In this document: positions 28,776-38,032 of the stretch, piece by piece
Layout: each line of letters opens with the position of its first letter
Position numbering within the stretch: the stretch's first letter is position 1
Virus record (IMG/VR): IMGVR_UViG_3300012931_000003
Location: 1-57,447 of that record
DNA: 57,447 nucleotides
Direction: 5' to 3' (one strand)
DNA from: a virus
The notes under the pieces: model-generated
What the model saw: the letters and a program-made list of their open reading frames with translations, nothing else
Database searches by the model: none
Told to the model about the DNA's origin: nothing
Translations under genes and position numbers: made by a program

Positions 28776-30058
28776 ACCGTGAAGAATATGAGAAGGCTAA
28801 GGCTGCCGACCTAAAGGCTAACAAGATCGTAATAGACAGAGTCCCACCGAACGCCGAAGTTCCAGAAATGTTCATTGAGAAAATTACAAGATTCGAAATC
28901 ACCATGGATAAGCTCTGGAAATACCCGGATGGAAAAAAGCTCGTAACTTTCGGCGGCGGTACTATCATGATGATGCCTTCATTCTCCCAAATGCTTTCCG
29001 AGGCGGGCGGGATAATGTTGAAAGATCCGATAGTTCAAAAGGTGATGTCATATCACGAAATACCTATGCCGAGCGGCATCATCAAGAAGAACCTGTACTG
29101 CTCCCGTGTGGTAGGGAAAATAGACTACAATAAGACCACCGACTCGGGTGCAAAGCATTTCGGTTTTTACGCGAGTGAAATAGATATCGACAATCTTTTC
29201 GCTCGTCAGAACGTGAACGACCTTGAGCTTATTGGCTCAACGAAAAATGGTCGTCCGGTAACCGAAGCTGGTACGCTCTACAACACCGGAAACGAGTACA
29301 AGGACAGCGTTGCTGCTTACAAGGAAAAAATACGCCTGGGCCAACATGCCTACCAGACCCTTATTACGAGGCTTCGCTCTCATGGCGTTGAAAAAGCCCT
29401 CGGAATGGACCACCTAAAAGTTGCAAACGTCGGTGGAGTTATATACATCCAGAGGGTTACCCCTGACGCATCGAATCCAACCGTTAGGAAAATGCTGCTG
29501 GTTTCAGCCGCGAATGATATGACGGGCGGAAGCATACAGCGGCTTATCCCCGGACCGCAGGAGTCATCCGTAGTTTCGGAACCAGAGACAATCAACGTTA
29601 CCGAAAACGATATTCCGGTTACTCAGCCCGTCGAGCCTGAAGAAGAGCTTGACGTTGACGACATCCCCTCCGATGATTTAGATGAAGACGTTCCGCTGTG
29701 GCACGGAGAGGAAGAGCAACCTGCCGATGGGGGGCCACTTAAAACAGCCGTAATTTCCTGGCAGGCTTCCGAGTCGGTAAAGAATCAGATCTGCGCTGAC
29801 TTCATAGACGCCACAATCGATTCAAATGAATCAGAGGAATTCTACAAAGCCGAGATCGAGGCAATAAAACTCCTTGCTGACGGCCACGAAGATGACGGAA
29901 TTGTCGCCATGGCAGATTCAGTAAGGTTCACCAAAACTTACGCGGGCTTCAACGAAACTCAATCAAACTTCGTAAAGGAATCCGTAAGGATAAAAAAAAT
30001 AGTTAACTGTTCTGCTATTTTGCAAAACATTACCGTTTTGGTAAAAGGCAAGAAATAG
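28772..30058 (+). CDS. Unknown protein between ssb and the SbcCD fusion
   Basis: 428 residues, coupled to the preceding gene by ATGA. N-terminal 250 residues are mixed alpha/beta (KLWKYPDGKKLVTFGGGTIMMM). At about 285-330 a long acidic linker (EEELDVDDIPSDDLDEDV) leads to a helical C-terminal part. No family was recognised; context suggests recombination or ssDNA handling, which is inference. Confidence 0.75.
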   Translation: MNREEYEKAKAADLKANKIVIDRVPPNAEVPEMFIEKITRFEITMDKLWKYPDGKKLVTFGGGTIMMMPSFSQMLSEAGGIMLKDPIVQKVMSYHEIPMPSGIIKKNLYCSRVVGKIDYNKTTDSGAKHFGFYASEIDIDNLFARQNVNDLELIGSTKNGRPVTEAGTLYNTGNEYKDSVAAYKEKIRLGQHAYQTLITRLRSHGVEKALGMDHLKVANVGGVIYIQRVTPDASNPTVRKMLLVSAANDMTGGSIQRLIPGPQESSVVSEPETINVTENDIPVTQPVEPEEELDVDDIPSDDLDEDVPLWHGEEEQPADGGPLKTAVISWQASESVKNQICADFIDATIDSNESEEFYKAEIEAIKLLADGHEDDGIVAMADSVRFTKTYAGFNETQSNFVKESVRIKKIVNCSAILQNITVLVKGKK

Positions 30059-30117
30059 TTTTTAAGGTCCCGGTAACCAATGCTGGCGAAAGGGCATGTT
30101 TTTAATGGAGGCGCGTA

Positions 30118-30549
30118 ATGTCATTTAGAACGGCAAAGCCAGACGATGATAGTCCTGGTTGGTTTAAGCTAGGAATAATATGCAGCGTTAAGAATCACGG
30201 ACACAAAGAACCAATAAGGGATAACGCTATTATTGTGTGGTTCAATGATAACCACTTCATAGATGAATATGGGAATTATTGGGACGAAGCAAAACCGTGC
30301 GATTTTTGGGAGCCATTAGAAAATGAGATAGTGGCGTGTTTCGGATTCGGGAATGCGATAGAAAGCATGTCCTACCCAATGGTAGGCGTTTACCGGGCAT
30401 CTGATAACGGGCATCACATAATAAGATGCTGCTCTGTATACGAGATGATAAAATGCGATAACGTAGCACGTCTGCAATATCCAGATCATCGCGTAATAGA
30501 CTGTGCCTGCACCGTCGAAGAACTCAAGAAAAGAACCGACTGGATCTAA
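30118..30549 (+). CDS. Hypothetical protein
   Basis: 143 residues, GGAGGC upstream of ATG 30118. Contains several Trp (WFKLGIICSV, NYWDEAKPCDFWE) and Cys (FGFGNAIE...RCCSVYEMIKC). The 58 bases before it hold only a weak hairpin with a TTTTT run. No family. Confidence 0.65.
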   Translation: MSFRTAKPDDDSPGWFKLGIICSVKNHGHKEPIRDNAIIVWFNDNHFIDEYGNYWDEAKPCDFWEPLENEIVACFGFGNAIESMSYPMVGVYRASDNGHHIIRCCSVYEMIKCDNVARLQYPDHRVIDCACTVEELKKRTDWI

Positions 30550-30568
30550 TTTTTTACTGGAGTACGCT

Positions 30569-30838
30569 GTGAGCGAAATAGAAGATGGGAGAGGGATTGA
30601 ATGCCCGCAATGTGGAATGAAGTGGTTCGGATTTGTAAACAGGCGAGAGGTATGTGCATGTGGGATGTACGTAAAATGGCATGTAAAGGCATCTTCTAAT
30701 AAAAGCATGCCTGTCGCCGAGTGGATAGCGCCTGATAACCAAGAAATTGGTAAGACAGCCTCAAAAATACTTGAAGGCCAGGGCTATAAATGGGACGAAA
30801 CAAAAAAGATGTGGTTATCACCATATCTGAAGAAATAG
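30569..30838 (+). CDS. Small zinc-ribbon protein
   Basis: 89 residues from GTG 30569 (GGAG upstream). IECPQCGMKWFGF and VCACGMYV give a four-Cys zinc ribbon of the kind found in phage regulators. The longer open frame starting at 30503 overlaps the upstream gene and lacks a ribosome site. Confidence 0.7.
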   Translation: MSEIEDGRGIECPQCGMKWFGFVNRREVCACGMYVKWHVKASSNKSMPVAEWIAPDNQEIGKTASKILEGQGYKWDETKKMWLSPYLKK

Positions 30839-30859
30839 CAAATACTACTGGAGGCAACC

Positions 30860-33800
30860 ATGTATTTCATTCACGCTCCCGAGATTCATTTTTCACCAAG
30901 CAAGGCCAAAGAGTGCCTGTATGCGCTCGAAGAAATGTACTTTCACATAGCTGGAATAAGAGCTAGGCAAGTAGTATCGCACGATCAATCAAATATCTAC
31001 GTCTTCTTTACAGGCGATCTTTACGATCATGCCATGCAGAATACCGACAGGTCAGGCTTCGTAGCTCTCCACAAGGCCCTGGAGAAGATTGCGTCGATCG
31101 CATTCGTGATATACCAGTACGGAACAAGAAGCAAGCACGACATGGAAGGGAGCTACGAAGTTCTACGCATATACGACAGGTCGGAAGTGCTGAGCGTAAA
31201 CAATCGAACATTCGCTAACGATGAAATATCCGTATTCTCATTTGAAGAGCCGCAGATGTCCGAGTTTCGCGGAGAGTCAGTCGAAGAAATATGGTCGAAC
31301 ATTCAGGCTCACGAGAAAAAGCTGTGCCTGATGGCCGCCGAGTTTTTCAGAGAAAATCCAGGCAAGCGCCACATCCTCATCGGACACGGAGCAGTTCTGT
31401 GCGATGCTACGGTGAACAACCCCGCCGTGGTATTCGGTAACTACCATGTATCAGAAACCGAACTCGCTGAAACCGGCGCCGACATCGCCTTGTGGGGCCA
31501 TCTTCACCAGCCCTACATATTCTCAAAACTCCGTGGTGGGTACACGAGATCCCTAGCTCACAACTACAGCGATTGCGGCTTCCTCCCTGGGTTCTCAGTT
31601 TACGATGATTCGTATGAGGAATCCGTAATAAGGCTCAAGGAGCTTCCGGCTCGTTTCGGGATCAACGTGAACATCCCCGATGACGGCGATCCGGTCATCG
31701 AGCTGAATAAACAGGCGGTAGCACTTCTTTCTTCAGGTGAAAAAGTTGCAATACGGCCGGACGTGAGCATTCCTCACGACATAAACGATTCAACTCACCG
31801 TAACCAAATATCAGAACTCATCCTTTCGAAATATCCTGGAGTTGTTCTTGACGCTCCGAGGATCATCGAAAGAACAGGATCGAAAGTGCGGAACGCTGAT
31901 ATCGCAAACGACACCTCGTACCGAGCGCTTTGCAAAAAAGTTTACCCTGATTGGGACGAAGAAGACCTCTTGGAAATGGACAAGCTTGAAGAGGAAGACA
32001 TCAAGGAAGGAATAATCCCCGTCAAGAAAGAAATCTCGCTGAAAAGTATATCAGCTCGCGGATATATCCCGCTGAAAAACGGTATAGGGTCGGACGAATT
32101 CAGGGTTGACTTCGACCAATACGGCAGATGCGTTCTTGGGCTTGTAGCTCCCGGAGGATTCGGGAAATCATCCACAGGAGATCTCGTATTTCCGCACCCT
32201 GAATGCCTATCTCAGCCAGAGAGCAAAGCGAATCTTTTCTTCCTTCAGGATTCATACATCATCAACAAATTCGACGTTGATGGTCACGACGTAGAGTGCA
32301 AAATCATCGGCGGGCCAGAAGGAAAAGGAGCCGCATATTTCTGCTACGTTGACGGGCAGGAAAAGTGCAAGAAGGGAGTCCGCGAGTATAAGGAAGTAGT
32401 AAACTCCATATTTGGTACCATTCATGAATTCGCGCTTGTTATGTCGAGAACTCAGTTCAAGTTTGCGCGCGTGGTTGATGGGGCTAACTGTAACCCTGAC
32501 ATAAAGTACGCCGCGAACAAGGAAATGAAGGATCTTTACGCTCCACTGTGCGGAAGCGACAAGACAAAAACCATGCTTCGCTGCAAGGCTCGCGCGGACG
32601 AGTTCAAGAAGACTTACGAGCGCCTTGAGCACGAGATATCTGGCATCCGGTCTAGCATAGATAATCTCGTAACATCAACAGGAGACATTAATCTGCTTAC
32701 TGATGAACTTATAGAAAAAGAAGACGATCTGTCAGTAATAAGAGAAGGTCTTGAAATAATAATCTGTAATGGAAAGGACGCAGCCGCAAACATCGAATCG
32801 GCAAGGTCGGCATCAAAGAAAAACGAAGCAGAAAAGGAAAAACGCAGGACTGACATCACGAAGATGTCTGAGCTTTCCGTCAAGGCGGAAGAGTGCTCAG
32901 GAAAGATCAAGGCTCTGTCTGAAAAGTCTCAGAAACTCGAATCGAACAAGAAACTCATAGCAGAGGACGACCAGCGCATAGAGTTCAATTCTTCGAATGA
33001 GTCCTCCGGGGTCAGGAACTCAGAGCTCAGGAACAAGTACGACGCAGAACTAAACGCGTGGAATACGAAGCTTTCATCGGTAAGAACGGAGGTTTCGTCC
33101 AGGAATGATGCTCTCATGGCTAAGTTTAGGGCTGAGTCTTCGAAGGCCCTTGAAGAACACTCAGCGCTTGTCCGTAAGTACAACTCCGATCTTTCAGAAT
33201 GGAACGCAGAGCTTGAGCGAGTGCAATCAGAAGCACGCAAAAAAAACACGTATGAGGCAAAGAAGTACGAAGACGCCATCCGTATTTACCGACAAGCAAA
33301 ACAGTCGGCAGAAATGTCGATCAACGAATCAGAGCACAAGATATCGGTAAACTCTTCATCTTGCCCAAATTGCGGGTATATCAGCCCCGACGCTAAAAAA
33401 ATCATCGAGGATGAGGCTAGAAATATAGAAGCAAAGCGCTCGGAGCTTGCTTCACTTTTTGAGCCTGTTGCTCCGTCCGAAGTCATAGTACCGGCAACCC
33501 TCGACAGGCCAAAACCATTGCCTGTAGCGGAATACGTTGCTCCTGCTGAACCAGTCCTAGAACCTATTCCTGAATCCATAGAAGATCCCAAGCCTTCGGA
33601 GCCTCAGTACGAGCCGGTAGCCCAGGCTATTCCTGCTTCAATCGACCGGGCTTCTGTCTTGCGCGAGATTGAGGAGGCGTCTGGAGCCTCGTCGTCAATA
33701 GCAACACTGGAAGATCTTCGGACTTCCATCAATGATCAGATAGACGAACTCCAGTCCCGAAGGTATGACATCGACGAAAGCGCCGAAGAGAAACTCAGGA

Positions 33801-34492
33801 TGGCCGAGGCTGAAAAATCAAGGCTTGAGACCCTGTATCTTTCAAAGATGTCGGAATCGAAGAGCATGGAATCATCCGTGTCTTCCATAAAGGAAAAAAT
33901 CGCGGCTGCGAAGCAGAGCGAAGATAGCCTCAATGCTCTCAAAAAGAATATGTCAGACAAGTCACTCGAAAAAGAATCGGCTGAGACTCTTCACCTTCGC
34001 TGGAAGAAATATCAGGCAGCCTGGGACCGAAACGGAATACCCGCGCGGTTCGTAGAACTTGCCGCCCCAATGATAGATTCGATGGCGAACGAGATTCTTT
34101 CTCAGTTCTATCCCGACATGTTCATCGAGACTTGCACTACGAAGGAAGATTCAAATGGAGAAACAGCCGACACGTTCGAAGTTATGGTGTATAACACCAG
34201 AGAAGGAACAAAACAGAAACTTTCGTCACTCTCAGGAGAGCAAACAAACTTTGTTCTTTCCGCAATGTTCTTCGCATTCAGAAAGAAGTACGAAGAAAAC
34301 ACCGGTCGCAAGATCAACTTCGTATTCGAGGATGAACAGGATGACCATGTTTCGCTTTTAATGCAGCCTGCGTACTGGAACATGGTGCAATACCAGCAGC
34401 AGCTTGAAAACAAGTTGCGTATATGCACTTCTCACTCTGCCGAGTTCCCGAATAGGATTGAGAACGTGATAGATTTGGAGGCTATGAAATGA
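30860..34492 (+). CDS. Single-chain SbcD-SbcC (Mre11-Rad50-like) nuclease/ATPase
   Basis: 1210 residues. N-terminal phosphoesterase: HAPEIHF (motif I, with Glu where Asp is usual), GDLYD (52-56), GTRSKHD (88-94), GHGAV (175-179), GHLH (213-216). Then an SMC/Rad50-like ATPase: Walker A GGFGKS (432-437), coiled coil, zinc hook CPNC (near 834), second coiled coil, LSGEQ signature (near 1123), Walker B FVFEDEQ (near 1153). In most relatives SbcD and SbcC are two proteins; here one chain carries both. The pair processes DNA ends and hairpins. A Pro-rich stretch near 855-905 interrupts the coil just after the hook. The mRNA start has GGAGG. Confidence 0.88.
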   Translation: MYFIHAPEIHFSPSKAKECLYALEEMYFHIAGIRARQVVSHDQSNIYVFFTGDLYDHAMQNTDRSGFVALHKALEKIASIAFVIYQYGTRSKHDMEGSYEVLRIYDRSEVLSVNNRTFANDEISVFSFEEPQMSEFRGESVEEIWSNIQAHEKKLCLMAAEFFRENPGKRHILIGHGAVLCDATVNNPAVVFGNYHVSETELAETGADIALWGHLHQPYIFSKLRGGYTRSLAHNYSDCGFLPGFSVYDDSYEESVIRLKELPARFGINVNIPDDGDPVIELNKQAVALLSSGEKVAIRPDVSIPHDINDSTHRNQISELILSKYPGVVLDAPRIIERTGSKVRNADIANDTSYRALCKKVYPDWDEEDLLEMDKLEEEDIKEGIIPVKKEISLKSISARGYIPLKNGIGSDEFRVDFDQYGRCVLGLVAPGGFGKSSTGDLVFPHPECLSQPESKANLFFLQDSYIINKFDVDGHDVECKIIGGPEGKGAAYFCYVDGQEKCKKGVREYKEVVNSIFGTIHEFALVMSRTQFKFARVVDGANCNPDIKYAANKEMKDLYAPLCGSDKTKTMLRCKARADEFKKTYERLEHEISGIRSSIDNLVTSTGDINLLTDELIEKEDDLSVIREGLEIIICNGKDAAANIESARSASKKNEAEKEKRRTDITKMSELSVKAEECSGKIKALSEKSQKLESNKKLIAEDDQRIEFNSSNESSGVRNSELRNKYDAELNAWNTKLSSVRTEVSSRNDALMAKFRAESSKALEEHSALVRKYNSDLSEWNAELERVQSEARKKNTYEAKKYEDAIRIYRQAKQSAEMSINESEHKISVNSSSCPNCGYISPDAKKIIEDEARNIEAKRSELASLFEPVAPSEVIVPATLDRPKPLPVAEYVAPAEPVLEPIPESIEDPKPSEPQYEPVAQAIPASIDRASVLREIEEASGASSSIATLEDLRTSINDQIDELQSRRYDIDESAEEKLRMAEAEKSRLETLYLSKMSESKSMESSVSSIKEKIAAAKQSEDSLNALKKNMSDKSLEKESAETLHLRWKKYQAAWDRNGIPARFVELAAPMIDSMANEILSQFYPDMFIETCTTKEDSNGETADTFEVMVYNTREGTKQKLSSLSGEQTNFVLSAMFFAFRKKYEENTGRKINFVFEDEQDDHVSLLMQPAYWNMVQYQQQLENKLRICTSHSAEFPNRIENVIDLEAMK

Positions 34493-34701
34493 ACGTAAAT
34501 AAGGAAACTATAAACAAAAAGGTAACAACAGCTTTTATCTCAGAAGAAGAAATAAAAGAATTGATATCTTCGCATGTGATGAAATCACAATCAATAGAAA
34601 AAGACAGCGTTAAGGTTAGGTCGACGGTTACGATATTAAACGAAGACTCATCAACTGGATTTCATCCAAAAGCCAAAGTTGTAATAGAGGAATATGAATG
34701 A
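34489..34701 (+). CDS. Small hypothetical protein
   Basis: 70 residues, ATGA overlap with the SbcCD gene. MNVNKETINKKVTTAFISEE...; Lys/Ser-rich. No family. Confidence 0.6.
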   Translation: MNVNKETINKKVTTAFISEEEIKELISSHVMKSQSIEKDSVKVRSTVTILNEDSSTGFHPKAKVVIEEYE

Positions 34702-34988
34702 GATTCATTCTGACTGACAAGCAGCGCGATGTGCTTGACGAAATAAAAAGAATAAAGCTTACAGGTCGAGAACCTACAATTCTCGGCCTGTCAACTAAGT
34801 TCAAAATATCTCGATCCTCCATTAAATCTCATTGCAGGGCAATATGCGATAAGGGGTATATGCGAATGGAGATGGTTGAGATAGCTACCAGGGGAATTCC
34901 GTCTAAGTTGAAATTCACTGTGCTTGAAGAAAGCCTTGCTATGGATATAGTAAGAAAAATGAAGGATGGAAATAATGGGAATGGGTAA
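34698..34988 (+). CDS. Winged-helix DNA-binding protein
   Basis: 96 residues. LTDKQRDVLDEIKRIKLTGREPTILGLSTKFKISRSSI (written in parts: LTDKQRDVLDEI then ILGLSTKFKISRSSIKSH) matches the LexA-like winged-helix-turn-helix opening. No peptidase domain, so not a full LexA. Probably a regulator. Confidence 0.7.
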   Translation: MRFILTDKQRDVLDEIKRIKLTGREPTILGLSTKFKISRSSIKSHCRAICDKGYMRMEMVEIATRGIPSKLKFTVLEESLAMDIVRKMKDGNNGNG

Positions 34989-35571
34989 GCCTTACGCATC
35001 ACGCAAGCCAATGTGGGAACATCCAGAATCAGACTTCTATGAGACTCCATATTCGCTAATATGGGAGCTTGCAAATCATACAGACGAGCTAAAAGGATTT
35101 TCAAAATTCAGAGACCCTTGCTGCGGAAAACACAATATTAAAACATCATTAGAATCAAGTTCTCTTGACAAAATATTCGATGTATCAGAAGACGACCTAA
35201 GCATAAATGGATACGACTTCCTTGACGACGAATCAAAGCACGGATTCATAATATCAAATCCTCCATTTTCACTTTTCGATGAATTTGTATTTCACGCAAA
35301 GGCTGTATCAGAGAAGGTAGCTTTCATTGGAAGGCCGGACGCATTCGGAGCATACAAAAGAAATGACGCAGGTCTGTGGAAAAATCTAAAATCATGCTAC
35401 ATCTTTGACAGAAAAGTTGACTACCGTACCCCTCATAGAGAAGACGGGTTGTTTCACGTTGGGGCTATGGTGACGTGCTGGCTTATATGGGATATGTCAT
35501 ATAAAGGAAAGCCATCTCTTGAAGTATTGCGAGTCAACAAATACGCTAAACTTGGTCCGTTCGAGGAGTAA
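34975..35571 (+). CDS. N6-adenine DNA methyltransferase-like protein
   Basis: 198 residues. FRDPCCGKHN resembles the SAM-binding motif I (D/FxGxG) and ISNPPFSLFDEF contains the NPPF catalytic motif of N6-adenine methyltransferases; FIGRPDAFGAYK follows. Short, as in phage versions without a recognition domain. I favour ATG 34975 (AAGGATGG upstream); ATG 34966 is possible. Methylation would protect phage DNA from host restriction. Confidence 0.8.
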   Translation: MGMGKPYASRKPMWEHPESDFYETPYSLIWELANHTDELKGFSKFRDPCCGKHNIKTSLESSSLDKIFDVSEDDLSINGYDFLDDESKHGFIISNPPFSLFDEFVFHAKAVSEKVAFIGRPDAFGAYKRNDAGLWKNLKSCYIFDRKVDYRTPHREDGLFHVGAMVTCWLIWDMSYKGKPSLEVLRVNKYAKLGPFEE

Positions 35572-35573
35572 TT

Positions 35574-36092
35574 ATGCCAATAACTAAATGGACAAAAGAT
35601 GATGCAGAATGGTTGTCTAAGATTATGATAATGTTCTCAAATGGAGAAATAACCACTCTAAGCGAAACTCAAAAAAAGAGATTTGATCTTTACGCAAAAA
35701 GGATAGCTTCTTCTGCTGTTAAGATAAAACCTCGCTCTGCAAAAAACAAGGGTGCTTCCTGGCAGAAGGATGTAGCCAGAGAGTTGTCCGAAATAACAGA
35801 AGTTCCATTCGACAACCAGAGCGACCAGAGCGAGATCCTATGCAGGACTATGGGGTGTTCTGGAAACGACATCATCCTGCGCGGAAAGGCCCTTGAGCGC
35901 TTTCCATTTGGAACGGAGTGCAAGGACCAGAACAACGTATCGCTTCCAGACTGGTGCCGTCAGGCTGCTTCAAATGAAATAAACGGAAAATGGATGCTGT
36001 TCATAAAGTCAGCACTTTTGGATGAGCCTATCGTTGCATTCCCAATGAGACTGCTGAAGGAATACTTCAAGAAAGAATTTGGGAGGTGGTGA
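35574..36092 (+). CDS. PD-(D/E)XK nuclease-like protein
   Basis: 172 residues. NKGASWQKDVARELSEI, TMGCSGNDIILRG (catalytic Asp), FGTECKDQNN (ExK) and WRQAASNE-like WCRQAASNE match a phage family of putative Holliday-junction-resolvase-like PD-(D/E)XK proteins. It likely cuts branched DNA during recombination or packaging. Starts two bases after the methyltransferase stop. Confidence 0.75.
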   Translation: MPITKWTKDDAEWLSKIMIMFSNGEITTLSETQKKRFDLYAKRIASSAVKIKPRSAKNKGASWQKDVARELSEITEVPFDNQSDQSEILCRTMGCSGNDIILRGKALERFPFGTECKDQNNVSLPDWCRQAASNEINGKWMLFIKSALLDEPIVAFPMRLLKEYFKKEFGRW

Positions 36093-36386
36093 ATGTCTGA
36101 CTTTTCAAATATAACGTCTATCAAGAGTATAAGAAAAGATAGGCATTGCTTCCTATGCCTAAGGAAAACAGAAGCCGGTAACCACATGAACAAATGGACC
36201 GGAAGATACGAAGGAAGCTTTTTCAGTGATTATATATGCGATACATGCGAAAAACTAACTCATATAATAGACGATTATGGAGACGGATTCAGCCAGGGTG
36301 ACACCCTTGAATATATGGATAGTCATGGAGTTAAAACTCCAGAAGATCTACTTGAGAAGTTGCGATCTGTTGGTACTTGTAAATAA
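36093..36386 (+). CDS. Zinc-binding hypothetical protein
   Basis: 97 residues. CFLCLRK and CDTCEK form a four-Cys site about 30 residues apart, with HMNKW between. Last gene of the rightward block; converges with the leftward unit that ends at 36408. Confidence 0.65.
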   Translation: MSDFSNITSIKSIRKDRHCFLCLRKTEAGNHMNKWTGRYEGSFFSDYICDTCEKLTHIIDDYGDGFSQGDTLEYMDSHGVKTPEDLLEKLRSVGTCK

Positions 36387-36407
36387 ATACCTAGATTTAG
36401 CAACGAA

Positions 36408-36632
36408 TCACAATTTTCTATACAGTGAATCATTCCTATCATAAAGAACATACCTTCCTTTGAAATGCCTTCTAAGCATTCTCAGGAAAGTATCTACATA
36501 CATATCTTTGCAATCAGGAAACAGGCTTGTGCATTCGTTCCTTAAATCTACTCCAAAGAAGAAGTGCCCGTTTTCCCATCTTTTGAATACCATTTTCACC
36601 GCTTCCGTCATGCTTGTTATCTTCTCTGACAT
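36408..36632 (-). CDS. Small hypothetical protein overlapping a membrane protein gene
   Basis: 74 residues from ATG 36632 (MSEKITSMTEAVKMV) with AAGGAGG upstream. Its first 119 bases also encode the C-terminus of the membrane protein in another frame. Helical with basic end; possible winged-helix. No family. Confidence 0.6.
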   Translation of the reverse strand: MSEKITSMTEAVKMVFKRWENGHFFFGVDLRNECTSLFPDCKDMYVDTFLRMLRRHFKGRYVLYDRNDSLYRKL

Positions 36633-37425
36633 ACAACGCCTCCTTGGAAATATCTTCAAGTTTTCCAATGTAGTCAGTTAGCATATTCAATCTACCGACA
36701 GTATCAGATCTATTATCTGCTATGGACTTATTTCTCCATTTATCAATCCACGCATGAAGATCGTTTTTTAACGTATTGTCATTATTTATTTTTAACTCTC
36801 TGTATGAATATTCTTCATTTTTTTTCTTCTTGGAATCATACAGAACTGAAACTTCAAGCAATGTGGCCCTTATTATGAAAAACACCCATATAATTATTCT
36901 TACGTCAACTCCAGTCTTATCAGCAATTATCTGGAATTGAGTCATAGATTCATCTGAAACATTCTCAGACTCATATTTTAGCAATTCTTTTTGATAATAG
37001 TCTCTAAATGATATGTAATCTTTTAGTATATCTGTTTCTTTTTGAGGAACTAATTTATCAGGCGTGTCCCTAATTCTCTTTTCCTGCATTAATATCAAAT
37101 CTTCCTGTTTTTTAATATTATCTTTTAGGCTAAGAACGTATGATTTATTTGTTTCTTTGTATGATGCCTTCAACGTCTCAGAGACAGAGCTGCCAACAAA
37201 TGCTATCATTGAAATGATGATAAATATTGAAGCCATAAGCCTCTTTCCATCATCCCATAGCTGGACTCTCTTTACATCGAACACAACTCCAGATATTCCA
37301 TTGAACCAGTAAAAGAACAAATTGCTTCCAGCAAGAGATGAATAAAATAGAAATGACATCATGGCAGACATAATAAAAGCTATAAGCCTATTCGACCCAT
37401 AAAAAAGTGATTTTATCTTTTCCAT
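36514..37425 (-). CDS. Membrane protein with coiled coil
   Basis: 303 residues. Three membrane helices (about 14-36, 64-82 and 172-192), with a charged helical loop between the second and third that looks like a coiled coil. No ribosome site is obvious, so it may be translated by coupling to the gene before it. No family recognised; unit runs opposite to all neighbours and has its own promoter, as accessory genes often do. Confidence 0.7.
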   Translation of the reverse strand: MEKIKSLFYGSNRLIAFIMSAMMSFLFYSSLAGSNLFFYWFNGISGVVFDVKRVQLWDDGKRLMASIFIIISMIAFVGSSVSETLKASYKETNKSYVLSLKDNIKKQEDLILMQEKRIRDTPDKLVPQKETDILKDYISFRDYYQKELLKYESENVSDESMTQFQIIADKTGVDVRIIIWVFFIIRATLLEVSVLYDSKKKKNEEYSYRELKINNDNTLKNDLHAWIDKWRNKSIADNRSDTVGRLNMLTDYIGKLEDISKEALYVREDNKHDGSGENGIQKMGKRALLLWSRFKERMHKPVS

Positions 37426-37430
37426 AATTG

Positions 37431-37559
37431 TTACGCAAGATCTATATCATTCCCGATCTCATCTTCCTCAATATCTACCGGGATATCAGCCTCTTCTTCA
37501 GGCTTGATATTGACATCCTGCAAAGCCTCCTTTTCTTTTTTCGGGAATATCTTGAACAT
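37431..37559 (-). CDS. 42-residue acidic protein
   Basis: MFKIFPKKEKEALQDVNI... with a run of Glu/Asp near the end. I start it at ATG 37559, 9 bases after AAGGA; an earlier in-frame ATG at 37586 would sit at the predicted start of transcription. Function unknown. Confidence 0.5.
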   Translation of the reverse strand: MFKIFPKKEKEALQDVNIKPEEEADIPVDIEEDEIGNDIDLA

Positions 37560-37587
37560 TTTTATCCTTAACTCTTGATTATACATG

Positions 37588-37616
37588 ATTATATCTCCAG
37601 ATATGTCAAAAGTCAA
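37588..37616 (-). promoter_or_regulatory. Leftward promoter of the membrane-protein unit
   Basis: Minus strand TTGACT (37616-37611), 17 bases, TATAAT (37593-37588). Back-to-back with the late promoter at 37623. Confidence 0.8.
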
Positions 37617-37622
37617 TTGGCA

Positions 37623-37651
37623 TTGACGATAGATACAGTTGAATATATCAT
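37623..37651 (+). promoter_or_regulatory. Promoter of the packaging/virion unit
   Basis: TTGACG at 37623-37628, 17 bases, TATCAT at 37646-37651. Leads into the terminase genes. Only six bases separate its -35 box from that of the leftward promoter, so occupancy of one may block the other. Confidence 0.75.
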
Positions 37652-37669
37652 ACATTCAAAGGATTGAAT

Positions 37670-38032
37670 ATGGCAAATTCGATAAAACTGTCCAGGGCAA
37701 TGCAGAAAACAATTGTTAGTTCTCTGAAAGACGCCATGCAGATACATGAGCAATTCGTGGACAGGAATGGTGAGTTCGTAGATGCCTCACTTAGCGAAAT
37801 AGCGTCAGCTCTTATCATAGAAGAGGCAATGCCGTTTGATGAAGATAAAGGAGTTCGAGTTCTTGGAAATTACAAAATACTAAAAGATATACTTGACGCT
37901 ACTAGAGAGGAGGAGGGGGACGAAAATAGTCTTGATGCAGCTCTCGAAAGAGTTGTTAATAGGATTTCAGAAAGAAAAAAAGAAAATTTAATAGCAGCGC
38001 AAGAAGATGTTATTGATGCGGAAATAGAATGA
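37670..38032 (+). CDS. Probable small terminase subunit (by position)
   Basis: 120 residues from ATG 37670 (AAAGG upstream; TTG 37664 is an alternative). Helical: SLSEIASALIIEEAM may be a helix-turn-helix-like stretch. Sequence alone does not match a known TerS family. It sits immediately before the large subunit and overlaps it by four bases, the usual place for the DNA-recognition subunit. Confidence 0.6.
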   Translation: MANSIKLSRAMQKTIVSSLKDAMQIHEQFVDRNGEFVDASLSEIASALIIEEAMPFDEDKGVRVLGNYKILKDILDATREEEGDENSLDAALERVVNRISERKKENLIAAQEDVIDAEIE

